A stretch of DNA of 64,000 nt from Frigoribacterium sp. CFBP 13712 (GCF_014842255.1 NZ_JACYVH010000001.1:662475-726474); one strand, 5' to 3'; positions 43,418 through 52,158 are shown, counted from the first letter of the stretch. Numbers and translations: made by a program. Notes: generated from the letters alone by a model not told the origin.

Positions 43418-44257
43418 TCACATGACCTCACCTCGCGCGGGCACTCCGGTGAATGTCTTCGTCTCGAATGCTATGGGGACACCAACGGCTGTCCGGAGCG
43501 AACTGCAGTCCATCGCCTGAATGTGGACGTGAGGTTGCGAACTCGCTCCTGAATTCCCGCATTCGCCGATCAACGTATCCGGCGACACGTCATCTCCTGG
43601 ACGCACGCGGATCGATTCTCTCCGGAGATGCGCGTAGGCAATGTAGCGACCGTCAGAGGCTTCGATCGTGACGAAGTTCCCGAATGTGCCACGATGACCG
43701 ATCAGGCCTCGGACGAGGTTCTCCACGAGAAGTAACGGAAGAGATGCCCATGAGTCACGGCTGCGATGGTCTCGTGCCTTGTCGTGCACGCTGACGACCT
43801 GACCGATGACACCGGCCCGGACGGGCATCGCGAAGCCAGCGAAATCCTCAGGCAGTCGGGGGCGACCGAGAAGAGACATATCCACAGAGTCGCGCGCGTC
43901 CACGAGGTCGATCGCCCACGTCTGGGCGAAGAGATGCGTCCCATGGCTCGGCACTTTCGTCGCGGGCGAGGAGACCGCCCTCCACTCCCCCGTCAACGGC
44001 GCACGAACGACGACGGGCGCCCTTGGGCGTGGCCTTCCCGCGAAGTGAGTCGCAACCATCCCCAGGACCAGCAGGAGAACGACCAACGCCAGAAGGCTGC
44101 GCCAGCGGGCGAGATCCTCGCTCAGCGGTAGAAGATTTCCCAGGCCCACTACGACGGCGAGGAAGATCGCCGATGTCGTGATGGGCTGACGAAGCGATGC
44201 CACCGTACGAGTCAGCGCAGATGGCGCTTTCACCGGCACGTCGTGCTGTCTAGTCAC
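43418..44257 (-). CDS. Membrane-anchored M23 family (LytM) metallopeptidase-like protein
   Basis: 279 residues from GTG 44257, which overlaps the regulator's TGA (GTGA). Two spans near the N-terminus (PITTSAIFLAVVVGLGNLL and LLALVVLLLVLGMVATHF), then the M23 domain: VPSHGTHLFAQTWAIDLVDA (first His and Asp ligands), GNFVTIEASDGRYIAYAHLR and SSQPHVHIQAMD (HxH). A zinc peptidase against peptidoglycan or bacteriocin, or a non-catalytic LytM. Coupled to an ArsR-like regulator. Confidence 0.8.
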   Translation of the reverse strand: MTRQHDVPVKAPSALTRTVASLRQPITTSAIFLAVVVGLGNLLPLSEDLARWRSLLALVVLLLVLGMVATHFAGRPRPRAPVVVRAPLTGEWRAVSSPATKVPSHGTHLFAQTWAIDLVDARDSVDMSLLGRPRLPEDFAGFAMPVRAGVIGQVVSVHDKARDHRSRDSWASLPLLLVENLVRGLIGHRGTFGNFVTIEASDGRYIAYAHLRRESIRVRPGDDVSPDTLIGECGNSGASSQPHVHIQAMDCSSLRTAVGVPIAFETKTFTGVPARGEVM

Positions 44258-44799
44258 CGTGTCACCGCCGCGAGGCAAGCGAGCAGAGGAACGACTCGCG
44301 AGGCGGGTATCGCGTAATGCCCCCGGCCTGAACTCTGGAGCCACCCCGCCGAGAGCAGAAGTCGAATGTGATGATGAAGCTGCCCAGTCGTCCCCACCTC
44401 CGGCATGTCAGCAAGCTGCGCAGTCGCCCCTTGGCCGACCGCTACGGCCTGGAGAATGGCCAACCTCACCGGGTGCCCGAGGGCACTGAGATCCTCCGCC
44501 GAGTTCGCCCACACACCCGCGACGAGATCGGCCACTGACGCACTCTGCTGCCAGTCGTAGGTACCTCCGCCCGGCAGGGCCACCGCACCGACGAGCATGA
44601 CCTCGCCCTCGTCATCGTCGAGCCGACTCCTCAGCCCCTCGAGCGCCCAGAACTTAGCGGCCGTGCGAGCCGAAGGAGCCCTCGACAGACCTGGAACGCG
44701 CTCGAGCATGTCGAGGACGGCATCGAGTTTTCCGTTCAGCGCAGCGATCTCGTCGCGGTCGTCATCGCGCATGCCGGCCTCCGTTCGTTCAGTCGCCAA
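44254..44799 (-). CDS. ArsR-type winged-helix regulator
   Basis: 181 residues. N-terminal coiled segment (RDEIAALNGKLDAVLDMLER) typical of dimerisation, then a winged helix: LSALGHPVRLAILQAVAVGQ, TAQLADMPEVGTTGQLHHHI (recognition helix with LHHHI) and AGWLQSSGRGHYAIPA. No cysteine metal site of ArsR. It likely governs the downstream M23 gene, to which it is translationally coupled. Divergent from the antimicrobial-peptide-like locus, so it could also act there. Confidence 0.8.
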   Translation of the reverse strand: MATERTEAGMRDDDRDEIAALNGKLDAVLDMLERVPGLSRAPSARTAAKFWALEGLRSRLDDDEGEVMLVGAVALPGGGTYDWQQSASVADLVAGVWANSAEDLSALGHPVRLAILQAVAVGQGATAQLADMPEVGTTGQLHHHIRLLLSAGWLQSSGRGHYAIPASRVVPLLACLAAVTR

Positions 44800-44904
44800 A
44801 ACGTACCAGACGAATCAGCGCCCTCAATCTGACGCGTAAGTTTGGAATTTCATCTCTTGGCGATCCAGTGGATGCTTATGGGTTCAGCCATCTGAAACAG
44901 GTTG

Positions 44905-44956
44905 TTGATCTCCGTCCGACTTAAGTCTAGATTTACGAACAACGTTCTGAAGAACG
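44905..44956 (+). promoter_or_regulatory. Candidate promoter and inverted repeat ahead of the secreted peptide gene
   Basis: TTGATC, 17 bp, TAGATT gives a sigma-70-type pair ending near 44934. An inverted repeat CGTTCTGAAGAACG follows at 44943-44956, preceded by an overlapping GAAC-AAC-GTTC. The area is AT-richer than its surroundings. The palindrome may bind a regulator such as the divergent ArsR protein. Confidence 0.45.
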
Positions 44957-44992
44957 CCGGCGGGGGACCGTCCATCAGAAAAGGGGAATCCA

Positions 44993-45319
44993 ATGAAGTC
45001 GATTCGAACCAAGATCGCTGTCGCAGCCGCTCTGAGCATGGCGCTCACCGGGACCGCCGTCAGCGCGTCGGCTGCAACGACCGCGGAGTCGGCAGCGCCG
45101 TCGAGCTCGATCGTGGCCAGCCAGGCCTTCGCAACCGCCGCCGCCAGCGGGGAAGAGGGCCAGGTCAGCCCGCAGGCGATCCCGGCCATCGTCGGAACGG
45201 CCTTCGTCAGTGGTGCCGCGACGGCAGCTGGTGCGGCCGTCGGCGACTGGGTCGCGAAGAAGATCACGGGGATCTGGTCGGTCGAGCAGTCCGTTCAGGA
45301 CCCGACGATCTTCGACTGA
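44993..45319 (+). CDS. Small secreted Ala/Gly-rich peptide, putative antimicrobial precursor
   Basis: 108 residues. Clear Sec signal (MKSIRTKIAVAAALSMALTG, ends near SASA), a Ser/Ala pro-region, then a hydrophobic Gly/Ala stretch IPAIVGTAFVSGAATAAGAA followed by VGDWVAKKITGIWSVEQS. No cysteine. The layout (signal, pro-region, hydrophobic amphipathic core) resembles bacteriocin or SdpC-like precursors. Good ribosome-binding site (AGGGGA). Its own promoter and a following hairpin suggest high, separate expression. Function is inferred from position ahead of DUF5819 and HTTM genes. Confidence 0.55.
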   Translation: MKSIRTKIAVAAALSMALTGTAVSASAATTAESAAPSSSIVASQAFATAAASGEEGQVSPQAIPAIVGTAFVSGAATAAGAAVGDWVAKKITGIWSVEQSVQDPTIFD

Positions 45320-45324
45320 GCAGC

Positions 45325-45352
45325 GGGCCCGGGCCGGTGACGGTCCGGGCCC
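45325..45352 (+). terminator. Hairpin after the secreted peptide gene
   Basis: GGGCCCGGGCC (45325-45335), loop GGTGAC, GGTCCGGGCCC (45342-45352): an 11-bp stem with one G-U. It starts 5 bp after the stop codon and probably limits read-through into the downstream three-gene operon. Confidence 0.7.
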
Positions 45353-45397
45353 CCTGTCCATCAACTGTTCTAGGCCGTATATCAGGGGGAATCGATC

Positions 45398-46087
45398 GTG
45401 GATCGAGCCGAAACACCGCGGGGCCGGGGGCCACGTATCGCAGCAGGGATCGCTATCGTCGGCCTGGTCGCCCACTTCGGACTGACGATCATGCATGTGG
45501 GGCCGATCAGCCCCTTATCGCAACAGTTGGCGCCAGTGACGAACGCGTGGATCAACCCCTTCTTCAATCAGAACTGGGAACTCTTCGCGCCGGACCCCGT
45601 CAACACGGACATGGGGCTCCTCGTCCAGGCTCGAGGGCCGGACGTAGCCGACGAAGAGGCGTGGGTCGACATCTCGACACCCCTTCTCGAGCGGAAGCTT
45701 CACAATCCGCTGCCGGATCACCTCCACTACGTGGTCACCGGCAGCGCACATAATTTCGTCGCCGCGCGACAGGAGGTCATCGATCATCCCTCCGTGGCGG
45801 ATCAGTTCCCGGAGGCGGAGCCATTCGCAGCAGCCCTCCCCCAGGACGTTCTCGCCGCAGCACCTGAAGACCTGCGGGGCGCCTACGACTTCACCCTCGA
45901 CTCGCTCATGTCGACCGCGGCCCGCTCGTGGTCTGAACAAATGGGTCAGGAACCGACCGAGGTGAAGATCCGTCTCGTGACTCACACGTTCCCGCGCTGG
46001 TCCGAGCGAGCCGATCCCGGCATCGGCGAAGTCGTCTACAGCGACCTGCCCTGGTCCAGCGTCGCGACCGTCGGAGCTGACTCATGA
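45398..46087 (+). CDS. DUF5819 protein, SdpA-like
   Basis: 229 residues, GTG start with AGGGGGA upstream. One membrane span (AAGIAIVGLVAHFGLTIMHV), then the family hallmark NAWINPFFNQNWELFAPDPV near residues 48-67, similar in style to the QGWxFFTxDP region of Bacillus SdpA. The rest is extracytoplasmic (HNPLPDHLHYVVTGSAHNFV ...). In sdpABC systems SdpA works with SdpB to mature the SdpC toxin. Its ATGA overlap with the HTTM gene supports the pairing. Confidence 0.7.
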   Translation: MDRAETPRGRGPRIAAGIAIVGLVAHFGLTIMHVGPISPLSQQLAPVTNAWINPFFNQNWELFAPDPVNTDMGLLVQARGPDVADEEAWVDISTPLLERKLHNPLPDHLHYVVTGSAHNFVAARQEVIDHPSVADQFPEAEPFAAALPQDVLAAAPEDLRGAYDFTLDSLMSTAARSWSEQMGQEPTEVKIRLVTHTFPRWSERADPGIGEVVYSDLPWSSVATVGADS

Positions 46088-47106
46088 TCGGCAGCTCGAC
46101 GGTCACCGCTGTCACGACGTCCTTCACCACTCGGCGTCACGGGCAGGCGGTCCTCAGCGCGGTCCGCGTCGGTTACGGCCTCACGACCGCTCTCATGCTG
46201 CTCGTGAACCTCCCTGTTCGCTCTCGCTTGTGGGGAACCCAAGCCGCTTACGACTGGGAAGCATTCGTCGCGGGCTCCCTGCAAGCAGGACAACCTTCCC
46301 TCTATGCGTTGTCGTCGAGCGCTGTCTGGGCAGACATCCTGTACTTCGGCACGGTCGTCGCGGCCATCCTGTTCGCACTCGGTTGGCATACCCGTGTGGT
46401 CGCCGTCGTGTTCTTCGTGCTGTTGTGGTCGCTACATGTCAGGAACCCGGTCGTCACCAACGGCGGCGACAACATCATGCGCATCGTCCTGCTCTACATG
46501 ATCATCGCCAGGACGGACACGTTCTGGTCCTGGCGGGCATATCGCGGGCAGCGCCCTCCCGGCCGGCTTCGTCAGGCTGTCGAGCCGTATGCGATCGTGG
46601 CGAACAACGTCGCCCTGGTCGCCTGCGTGGTCCAGGTCTGCGTCCTCTACGTGACCTCTGGGCTGTTCAAAGTGCAGGGAAGGATGTGGCAGGAGGGCAC
46701 CGCCCTCTACTACGTCATGAGAACAGCCGACTACAACACGTGGCCAGAACTGACCCGACTGATCTATCAATGGCCGGCCGTGGTCGTCATCGCCACGTAC
46801 GCAGCCGTCTTCGTGCAGGTGTTCCTTCCGGTTTCGCTTCTGGACCAGCGACTGAAGAGGGTCCTTCTCCCGCTTGTTCTGGGCATGCACCTGGCGATCG
46901 GCCTCCTCATGGGTCTGCCGTACTTCTCCCTCTTCATGATCGTCACAGATCTGTTCTTCCTGAGGGACAAAGAGCTCCGGGACACCCTCGCGGCGCTCAA
47001 GTCACACAGCCGTCGAATTCTCCGTCGGCAATCCCCCGAGGCACGTCCGACACCAGGTCCGGCAACAGTGTTCTCGCTCCCGGGAGGACGAGATGACGGA
47101 CTGTGA
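46084..47106 (+). CDS. HTTM domain membrane protein, SdpB-like
   Basis: 340 residues. Start overlaps DUF5819 stop. Four to six spans and the HTTM core motif LHVRNPVVTNGGDNIMRIVL near residue 118-137, plus YVTSGLFKVQGRMWQEGTAL. HTTM proteins include SdpB and the membrane part of vitamin-K-dependent gamma-carboxylase. SdpB is needed for SdpC maturation, so a role in processing the 44993 peptide is reasonable. The C-terminus is a Pro-rich cytoplasmic tail. Confidence 0.8.
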   Translation: MIGSSTVTAVTTSFTTRRHGQAVLSAVRVGYGLTTALMLLVNLPVRSRLWGTQAAYDWEAFVAGSLQAGQPSLYALSSSAVWADILYFGTVVAAILFALGWHTRVVAVVFFVLLWSLHVRNPVVTNGGDNIMRIVLLYMIIARTDTFWSWRAYRGQRPPGRLRQAVEPYAIVANNVALVACVVQVCVLYVTSGLFKVQGRMWQEGTALYYVMRTADYNTWPELTRLIYQWPAVVVIATYAAVFVQVFLPVSLLDQRLKRVLLPLVLGMHLAIGLLMGLPYFSLFMIVTDLFFLRDKELRDTLAALKSHSRRILRRQSPEARPTPGPATVFSLPGGRDDGL

Positions 47107-48529
47107 TGTCCTCGTGGTGGGTTCCGGACCCAACGGCCTCGCTGCAGCGGTGACCATGGCTCACGCCGGCCTGAGTGTGCTCGTCGTCGAAGGTGAAGAG
47201 CGCATCGGCGGCGGGCTCCGGTCCTCCCCCTCCGTCATGGACGGAATCATCCACGACGACTACGCATCAGCTCACCCTCTGGCTCTGACATCACCCTTCT
47301 TCCGGCGATGGGGCCTCACCCGACGTGTCGCTATGCGCTCGTCAGATGTCCCGTTCGCGCACGCTACGGCCAGCGAACAAGTGACAGCCCACCGCGACCT
47401 CTCGACGACCGCGGCGAAACTCAACGCCCACGACGGAACGGGAACCGCCTACGAGCGACTACTCGGGCCCCTGGTCGATGACCTCGACAACCTCGTGCAG
47501 ATAGTTCTCGGACATGTGACGAGCCCCCTTCGCACCCCGCAGACCGCGATCCAGATCGGCCTGTCGGCCCTCTCCGCGTCTCAGTTCTTCGGGAACCGCC
47601 CCGTGCGCGGTGCGGCCGCGGCATTGCTCGCCGGCGTCGCGGCCCACACGGGGACCTCCCTTCGGGATCCAGCGAGTCTCGCTGCCGGCCTCGTCCTCGC
47701 AGCCTGCGCCCATGGTCAAGGCTGGCCCGTGGCGCTCGGTGGCTCCCAATCGATCGCCACCGCCCTCCATGACGATCTCGTGGCCCATGGAGGCCGAGTG
47801 GTCACCAGCCATCTCGTCCGCGCCCTCGATGACCTACCGTCAGCGACGGCCGTGCTGTGGGACACCCCGACATCCACACTGGTCGACGTCTACCAGGAGC
47901 AGTTGCCCAGCGGCTGGCGACGGGCAGCCATGAGAAAGCAGCGCATGCTCGGCGTCGGCCGGGTCGACCTGGTCCTCGAAGGAAAGCCTCGCTGGAAGAA
48001 CCCGGAACTCGGCAACGCGGGAACGGTGCACATCGGAGCCGACCGGAACGGGACGGACGCAGCCATACGTCGCACCCTGAGGGGCTCCCACGCACTCCGG
48101 CCCTTCATGCTCGTCTCGCAACCAGCAGCATCGGACCCCAGCCGCCGCGTCGACGAGCTCGAGCCCCTGTCCGCCTACGTGCACACACCTCTAGACGATA
48201 CGACGGACCCCGCTCAGTCCATCCTGGACGCTCTCGATGAACAAGCCCCCGGTCTCCGAGAACAGGTGGTCCGTATGTCGTCCACATCAGCTTCACGCCT
48301 CTCCGTGCGGAATCCGAACCTCAGGGGAGGCAACATCACCGGTGGCAGTGGCGGGACATTCGACCTTCTCCGGCGTCTCGGAACGGAACCCTGGCGCGTG
48401 CCTTCGGCTGCCATCTACCACTGCTCCGCATCGACTCCGCCAGGACCAGGAGTACACGGCATGAGCGGCTGGCACGCAGCTAAGGCTGCTCTGCGTCAGG
48501 AGTTCGGGCTCGACGCGCCCTTCGCATAG
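47093..48529 (+). CDS. Phytoene-dehydrogenase-like FAD oxidoreductase
   Basis: 478 residues, ATG with GGGAGG ahead, overlapping the HTTM gene by 14 bp. Rossmann start CDVLVVGSGPNGLAAAVTMA and VVEGEERIGGGLRSS; C-terminal RNPNLRGGNITGGSGGTFDL and SASTPPGPGVHGMSGWHAAK match the FAD-binding end of CrtI-like proteins. Not known from canonical sdp operons. It may oxidise the peptide, a lipid carrier or an unrelated polyene. Third gene of the putative operon. Confidence 0.8.
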   Translation: MTDCDVLVVGSGPNGLAAAVTMAHAGLSVLVVEGEERIGGGLRSSPSVMDGIIHDDYASAHPLALTSPFFRRWGLTRRVAMRSSDVPFAHATASEQVTAHRDLSTTAAKLNAHDGTGTAYERLLGPLVDDLDNLVQIVLGHVTSPLRTPQTAIQIGLSALSASQFFGNRPVRGAAAALLAGVAAHTGTSLRDPASLAAGLVLAACAHGQGWPVALGGSQSIATALHDDLVAHGGRVVTSHLVRALDDLPSATAVLWDTPTSTLVDVYQEQLPSGWRRAAMRKQRMLGVGRVDLVLEGKPRWKNPELGNAGTVHIGADRNGTDAAIRRTLRGSHALRPFMLVSQPAASDPSRRVDELEPLSAYVHTPLDDTTDPAQSILDALDEQAPGLREQVVRMSSTSASRLSVRNPNLRGGNITGGSGGTFDLLRRLGTEPWRVPSAAIYHCSASTPPGPGVHGMSGWHAAKAALRQEFGLDAPFA

Positions 48530-48598
48530 ACGAGAGCCGCGACCCCCTCGAGATCGAACGGGAACGCGTCTCGTGACCTGTCGACCGATGCGACCTCC

Positions 48599-49981
48599 TC
48601 AGCGCCGGTAGGCGGCCGCCGGGTGCGTCTCGGGGAGGCGCGGGCCGCCTCCCGTGAGCCGCTCGCGCAGGGTCTCCCCCGGCACGTACGCCTCGCGGAC
48701 GCGCCCGCGGCGGCGGAGCTCGGGCACGATCAGCTCGACGAAGTCGCGCAGCGTGTCGAACGAGTGGTACTGGCGGAGGTTGATGCCGTCGATGCCCTCC
48801 TCGTCGAGCCAGCGCTCGATCTCGTCGACCACGACGGTCGGCGTGCCGGCCACGAAGAAGGTGCCGCCCCACGCCTCGTCGACACCGTCGATCAGCTGGC
48901 CGACGGTGATGTCGAGCGGCAGGGAGGCGGCACCCGGGTGATCGAGACGACCTTCGATCTCGAGGGCCTCGCGCACCGTCCGGTCGCTCGGGTGGGACAG
49001 CGCGTCGAACGGGACGCTGCGGTGCACGAGCCGCCCCTGCGCGCTGGCGGACGACCGGTAGAGAGCGAGCTTCTCGGCGACCTCGGCGTCGGTGCGCCCC
49101 GTGATGACACCCGCCTGCACGATGAACCGCACGTCGTCGGCCGCACGGCCCGCCTCGACGGCCGCCGCCCGCGTGGCCGCACCCACCGCCTTGACCGCGG
49201 GGCCGCCAGTGAAGACGACCTCCGCGTTGCGGGCCGCCTGCTCGACGCCGTTCGGCGACGCTGTGGCGAGGAAGAGCACCGGGGTCCGCTGCGGCGACGG
49301 CTCGCTCAGATGCGGCCCGGCCACCCGGAAGTGCTCACCCTCGTGATCGATGGCATGCACCTTGGCGGGGTCGGTGTAGACGCCCGAACCGGGCTCGAGG
49401 CCGTCGGCTCCGGGGTCGGCGACCACCGCATCGTCCTCCCACGACCCCTCCCACAGCTTGTAGAGCACATCGAGGTACTCGGCCGCCCGGGCGTAGCGCT
49501 CGGCCTTCGGGATCTCGGCGTCGAGGCCGAAGTTGCGGGCGGCGTTCGGCAGATACGACGTGACGACGTTCCACCCCACCCGACCCTTCGTCAGGTGGTC
49601 GAGCGTCGACATGCGCCGCGCGAACGCGAACGGCGGCTCGTAGCTGGTCGAGAACGTGATGCCGAAGCCGAGATGCTCGGTCACCGCCGCCATCGCCGGG
49701 ACGACGAGCATCGGATCGTTGTTGGGCGCCTGGATGCCCTCGAGCAGGGCGGGCGCCGGGCTGTCGCCGTAGACGTCGTAGGCCCCGAGCACGTCGGCGA
49801 TGAAGATCGCGTCGAAGCCGCCGCTCTCGGCCAGCCGCGCCAGCTCGAGCCAGTAGGCCATGTCCTTGTACTCGCTGCGGTGGTTGTGCGGCAGACGCCA
49901 GAGACCGTGCGTGATGTGCCCGACGCAGTTCATCTCGAAGAGGTTGAGGATGAGCTGCTTCGGCGCGGAGGACTCGGTCAT
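48599..49981 (-). CDS. FMN-dependent LLM monooxygenase, NtaA/SnaA/DszA (SfnG-like) type
   Basis: 460 residues from ATG 49981. Motifs: ILNLFEMNCVGHITHGLWRL, YWLELARLAESGGFDAIFIA (DVLGAYDVYGD), STSYEPPFAFARRMSTLDHL and GRVGWNVVTSYLPNAARNFG. A flavin-dependent two-component monooxygenase attacking sulfones, chelates or similar compounds; the specific substrate is unknown and the reductase partner is not here. Cytoplasmic. Confidence 0.88.
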   Translation of the reverse strand: MTESSAPKQLILNLFEMNCVGHITHGLWRLPHNHRSEYKDMAYWLELARLAESGGFDAIFIADVLGAYDVYGDSPAPALLEGIQAPNNDPMLVVPAMAAVTEHLGFGITFSTSYEPPFAFARRMSTLDHLTKGRVGWNVVTSYLPNAARNFGLDAEIPKAERYARAAEYLDVLYKLWEGSWEDDAVVADPGADGLEPGSGVYTDPAKVHAIDHEGEHFRVAGPHLSEPSPQRTPVLFLATASPNGVEQAARNAEVVFTGGPAVKAVGAATRAAAVEAGRAADDVRFIVQAGVITGRTDAEVAEKLALYRSSASAQGRLVHRSVPFDALSHPSDRTVREALEIEGRLDHPGAASLPLDITVGQLIDGVDEAWGGTFFVAGTPTVVVDEIERWLDEEGIDGINLRQYHSFDTLRDFVELIVPELRRRGRVREAYVPGETLRERLTGGGPRLPETHPAAAYRR

Positions 49982-50087
49982 GCGACGATCCTGCCCGATC
50001 GGACGGTGGCGGCGCTGCGCGATGACCTCGGGTGACACGCGGCGGCCGGGTCGATGCCGTGCCGCGCCTCCTCGGGTGACGCGCGGG

Positions 50088-51437
50088 TCAGGCGTCGGGG
50101 CGGGAGTGACCGCCGAGCGTCGGGACGGAGCCGGTGCGCGACGGGATGGTCCGCACCGAGCCCGTGACCACCGCGACCGACGACGTGATCGTGCGCAGGT
50201 TCGACGTCGACAGCGACACCTGCGAGTGCCCGATCGTCGGGAACCCGCGCCGGGCCAGCAGCACGACGACGAAGCTCCCGCCGACGATGACGGCCGCTGT
50301 GTAGGGCAGCGCCGCGAGCCCGGTCATCTCGAAGGCCCGGGCCCCGAGCGCCGCTCCGGCCGCGATGCCGACGTTCGACCCCGCGTTGATCAGCGCCCCC
50401 GCGATGTCGGGGCTCACGCCGCCGGTGCGGATCGCCGCGGCCATGAACAGGGTGCCCGTCGTGCCGTTCGCCGCCACCCAGACGCCCGCGACGACGAAGG
50501 TGCCGATCAGCGAGCCGTGCACGAACGGCAACGCGCCGAGGGCGAGCGTCATGACCCCGACCGCGACGAGCAGCGTCTGCCGCGGCGCCCGGTCGACGAA
50601 CGCCCCGGCGACGAGCAGGCCGACGACGCCGGTCGCCCCGAGCACGAGCAGCGCCGTGCCCGTCGAGCCCGTGCCGAGCCCCGCGTCCACCAGGTAGGGC
50701 CCGATGTAGGTGTAGACCACGTAGTGACCCGCGAAGAGCAGCAGATCGGCGACGACCACGGCCAGCAGACCGCTGCGGGCCCACGACGCGACCGACCCGA
50801 TGTGCGGATAAGACTCGCCGCGCACCGACGGCAGGAAGACGAGCGCGACGACGGCGAGCAGCGCCGAGGCCACCGCCACGCCGGTGACGGCGAGACGCCA
50901 GCCGACCTGGTCGCCGACGGTCGTCGCGACGGGCACGCCGATCACGAAGCCGAGCGAGCTGCCCGAGTAGACGAACGCGATCGCGCGCCCCGCCAGCCGA
51001 GGAGGCACGATGCGGGTCGCGTAGGCCGACGCGACCGAGAAGAAGAGCGCGTGGGCGACGCCGCCGACGATGCGCCCGGCGCAGAGGAACTCGAAGCTCG
51101 GAGCGAACGCCACCATCAGGTTCGACACCGTGTACCCGACGAGGGTCGCGACGAGCACGGCCTTGCGGGGCACCCGCGCCGTCGCCCACGTGAGGGGCAG
51201 CGCGAGCACGGCGACGGCGAGCGCGTACACCGTGACGACGACGCCCATGCGCGACTCGGCCACGCCCAGATCGGCGCTCATGGTCGAGAGCAGCCCGACG
51301 GGCATCAGCTCGGTGGTGATCGCGAAGAAGGTCGACAGCCCCAGCACGGCAATGCCGACGACCGCCGAGGCGGTGAGGGTGTGCGGCTGCTCGGTCTGGC
51401 TCCGACCGGTGGATGGACGGGCGAGTGTGTCGGTCAC
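50088..51437 (-). CDS. MFS transporter (DHA1-type efflux)
   Basis: 449 residues from GTG 51437 with GGAGG seven bases upstream; a longer frame exists but lacks a ribosome-binding site. Twelve predicted spans: AVVGIAVLGLSTFFAITTEL, MPVGLLSTMSADLGVAESRM, motif A-like LTWATARVPRKAVLVATLVG, and FVYSGSSLGFVIGVPVATTV (motif C). Likely drug or sugar-efflux proton antiporter. A C-terminal Ser/Thr-rich tail of about 45 residues is unusual. Convergent with nothing; the LLM gene lies downstream on the same strand. Confidence 0.85.
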   Translation of the reverse strand: MTDTLARPSTGRSQTEQPHTLTASAVVGIAVLGLSTFFAITTELMPVGLLSTMSADLGVAESRMGVVVTVYALAVAVLALPLTWATARVPRKAVLVATLVGYTVSNLMVAFAPSFEFLCAGRIVGGVAHALFFSVASAYATRIVPPRLAGRAIAFVYSGSSLGFVIGVPVATTVGDQVGWRLAVTGVAVASALLAVVALVFLPSVRGESYPHIGSVASWARSGLLAVVVADLLLFAGHYVVYTYIGPYLVDAGLGTGSTGTALLVLGATGVVGLLVAGAFVDRAPRQTLLVAVGVMTLALGALPFVHGSLIGTFVVAGVWVAANGTTGTLFMAAAIRTGGVSPDIAGALINAGSNVGIAAGAALGARAFEMTGLAALPYTAAVIVGGSFVVVLLARRGFPTIGHSQVSLSTSNLRTITSSVAVVTGSVRTIPSRTGSVPTLGGHSRPDA

Positions 51438-51736
51438 GGGCGTGCCTCCGTTCGGGCGGAGAGCGCGCACGACGAGAGGACTCGCCGGGAGGACGCCGAC
51501 ACGAGGCGTGCTGAGGCACGGGTCGCGGGGGCGATGCGCACTCGCCGCGATCGTTGCTGACGGGTGGGGATGGGATGTTGCCACTCCACGACGAGGGCGC
51601 TCCGTCCAGTGTGACATATCCCCCTCCCCCGGCCGCAAGGCCCGAGACCGTCTTTCTCAGAGGCTGCCGCGGGCGGGGGCGACTAGCGTCGGAGTCGTCG
51701 CGGCGGCCCTGACCCCCGTCGACAGAGAGGGACTCC
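51438..51736. other. Divergent promoter region of the MFS and PRC-barrel genes
   Basis: No gene seen. It holds a GTGTGACATATCCCCCTCCC stretch near 51609 that is less GC-rich than its surroundings and could include a promoter, but no pair of -35/-10 boxes is convincing. Confidence 0.4.
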
Positions 51737-52090
51737 ATGTTCGAAGCCGAGAACCTGCGCGACTGGATCGGCATGCCCGTCGTCGACCCGAACGGCGACA
51801 AGGTCGGCACGCTCGAGAGCATCTACTTCGACACCTCGACCGAGCTGGCCACGTTCGCCACCGTGCAGGCCGGGATCGTCGGCAAGAAGCTGCTGTTCGT
51901 GCCGCTGCAGGGTGCGGTCGTCGCCCCGAAGCACCTCAAGGTGCAGTTCGACAAGAAGATCGTCAAGGACGCTCCCTCGATCGAGACCGACGGCGAGCTC
52001 GAGGCGTCGCGCGAGCCCGCCGTGTTCGAGCACTACGGCCTCGCCTACTCCGTCGGCTCGACCGGCGAGCGCCGCCTCGGGCGCCGCTGA
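51737..52090 (+). CDS. PRC-barrel domain protein
   Basis: 117 residues, good ribosome-binding site (GAGAGGGA). The PRC fold is visible in NLRDWIGMPVVDPNGDKVGT then LESIYFDTSTELATFATVQA and LFVPLQGAVVAPKHLKVQFD. PRC-barrel proteins bind RNA or protein partners, or serve in stress adaptation; this stand-alone type is common in actinobacteria. No membrane span. Confidence 0.8.
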   Translation: MFEAENLRDWIGMPVVDPNGDKVGTLESIYFDTSTELATFATVQAGIVGKKLLFVPLQGAVVAPKHLKVQFDKKIVKDAPSIETDGELEASREPAVFEHYGLAYSVGSTGERRLGRR

Positions 52091-52109
52091 CCGGCATCCA
52101 CCGTTTGAT

Positions 52110-52153
52110 CCGACGGGGTCGACGTCGCCACGAGGCGGCGTCGACCCCGTCGG
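52110..52153. terminator. Long bidirectional hairpin between convergent genes
   Basis: CCGACGGGGTCGACG (52110-52124) pairs with 52139-52153, followed inward by T/G mismatch and CGCC/GGCG closing an ACGA loop. It lies between the PRC-barrel gene and the convergent deacetylase gene. Confidence 0.8.
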
Positions 52154-52158
52154 TCCGT

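Noticed and set aside
44935-44948. LexA/SOS box ahead of the peptide gene (CGAACAACGTTC)
   Set aside because: The half-sites are 3 bp apart instead of the 4 bp in the actinobacterial LexA consensus; described as a generic inverted repeat.
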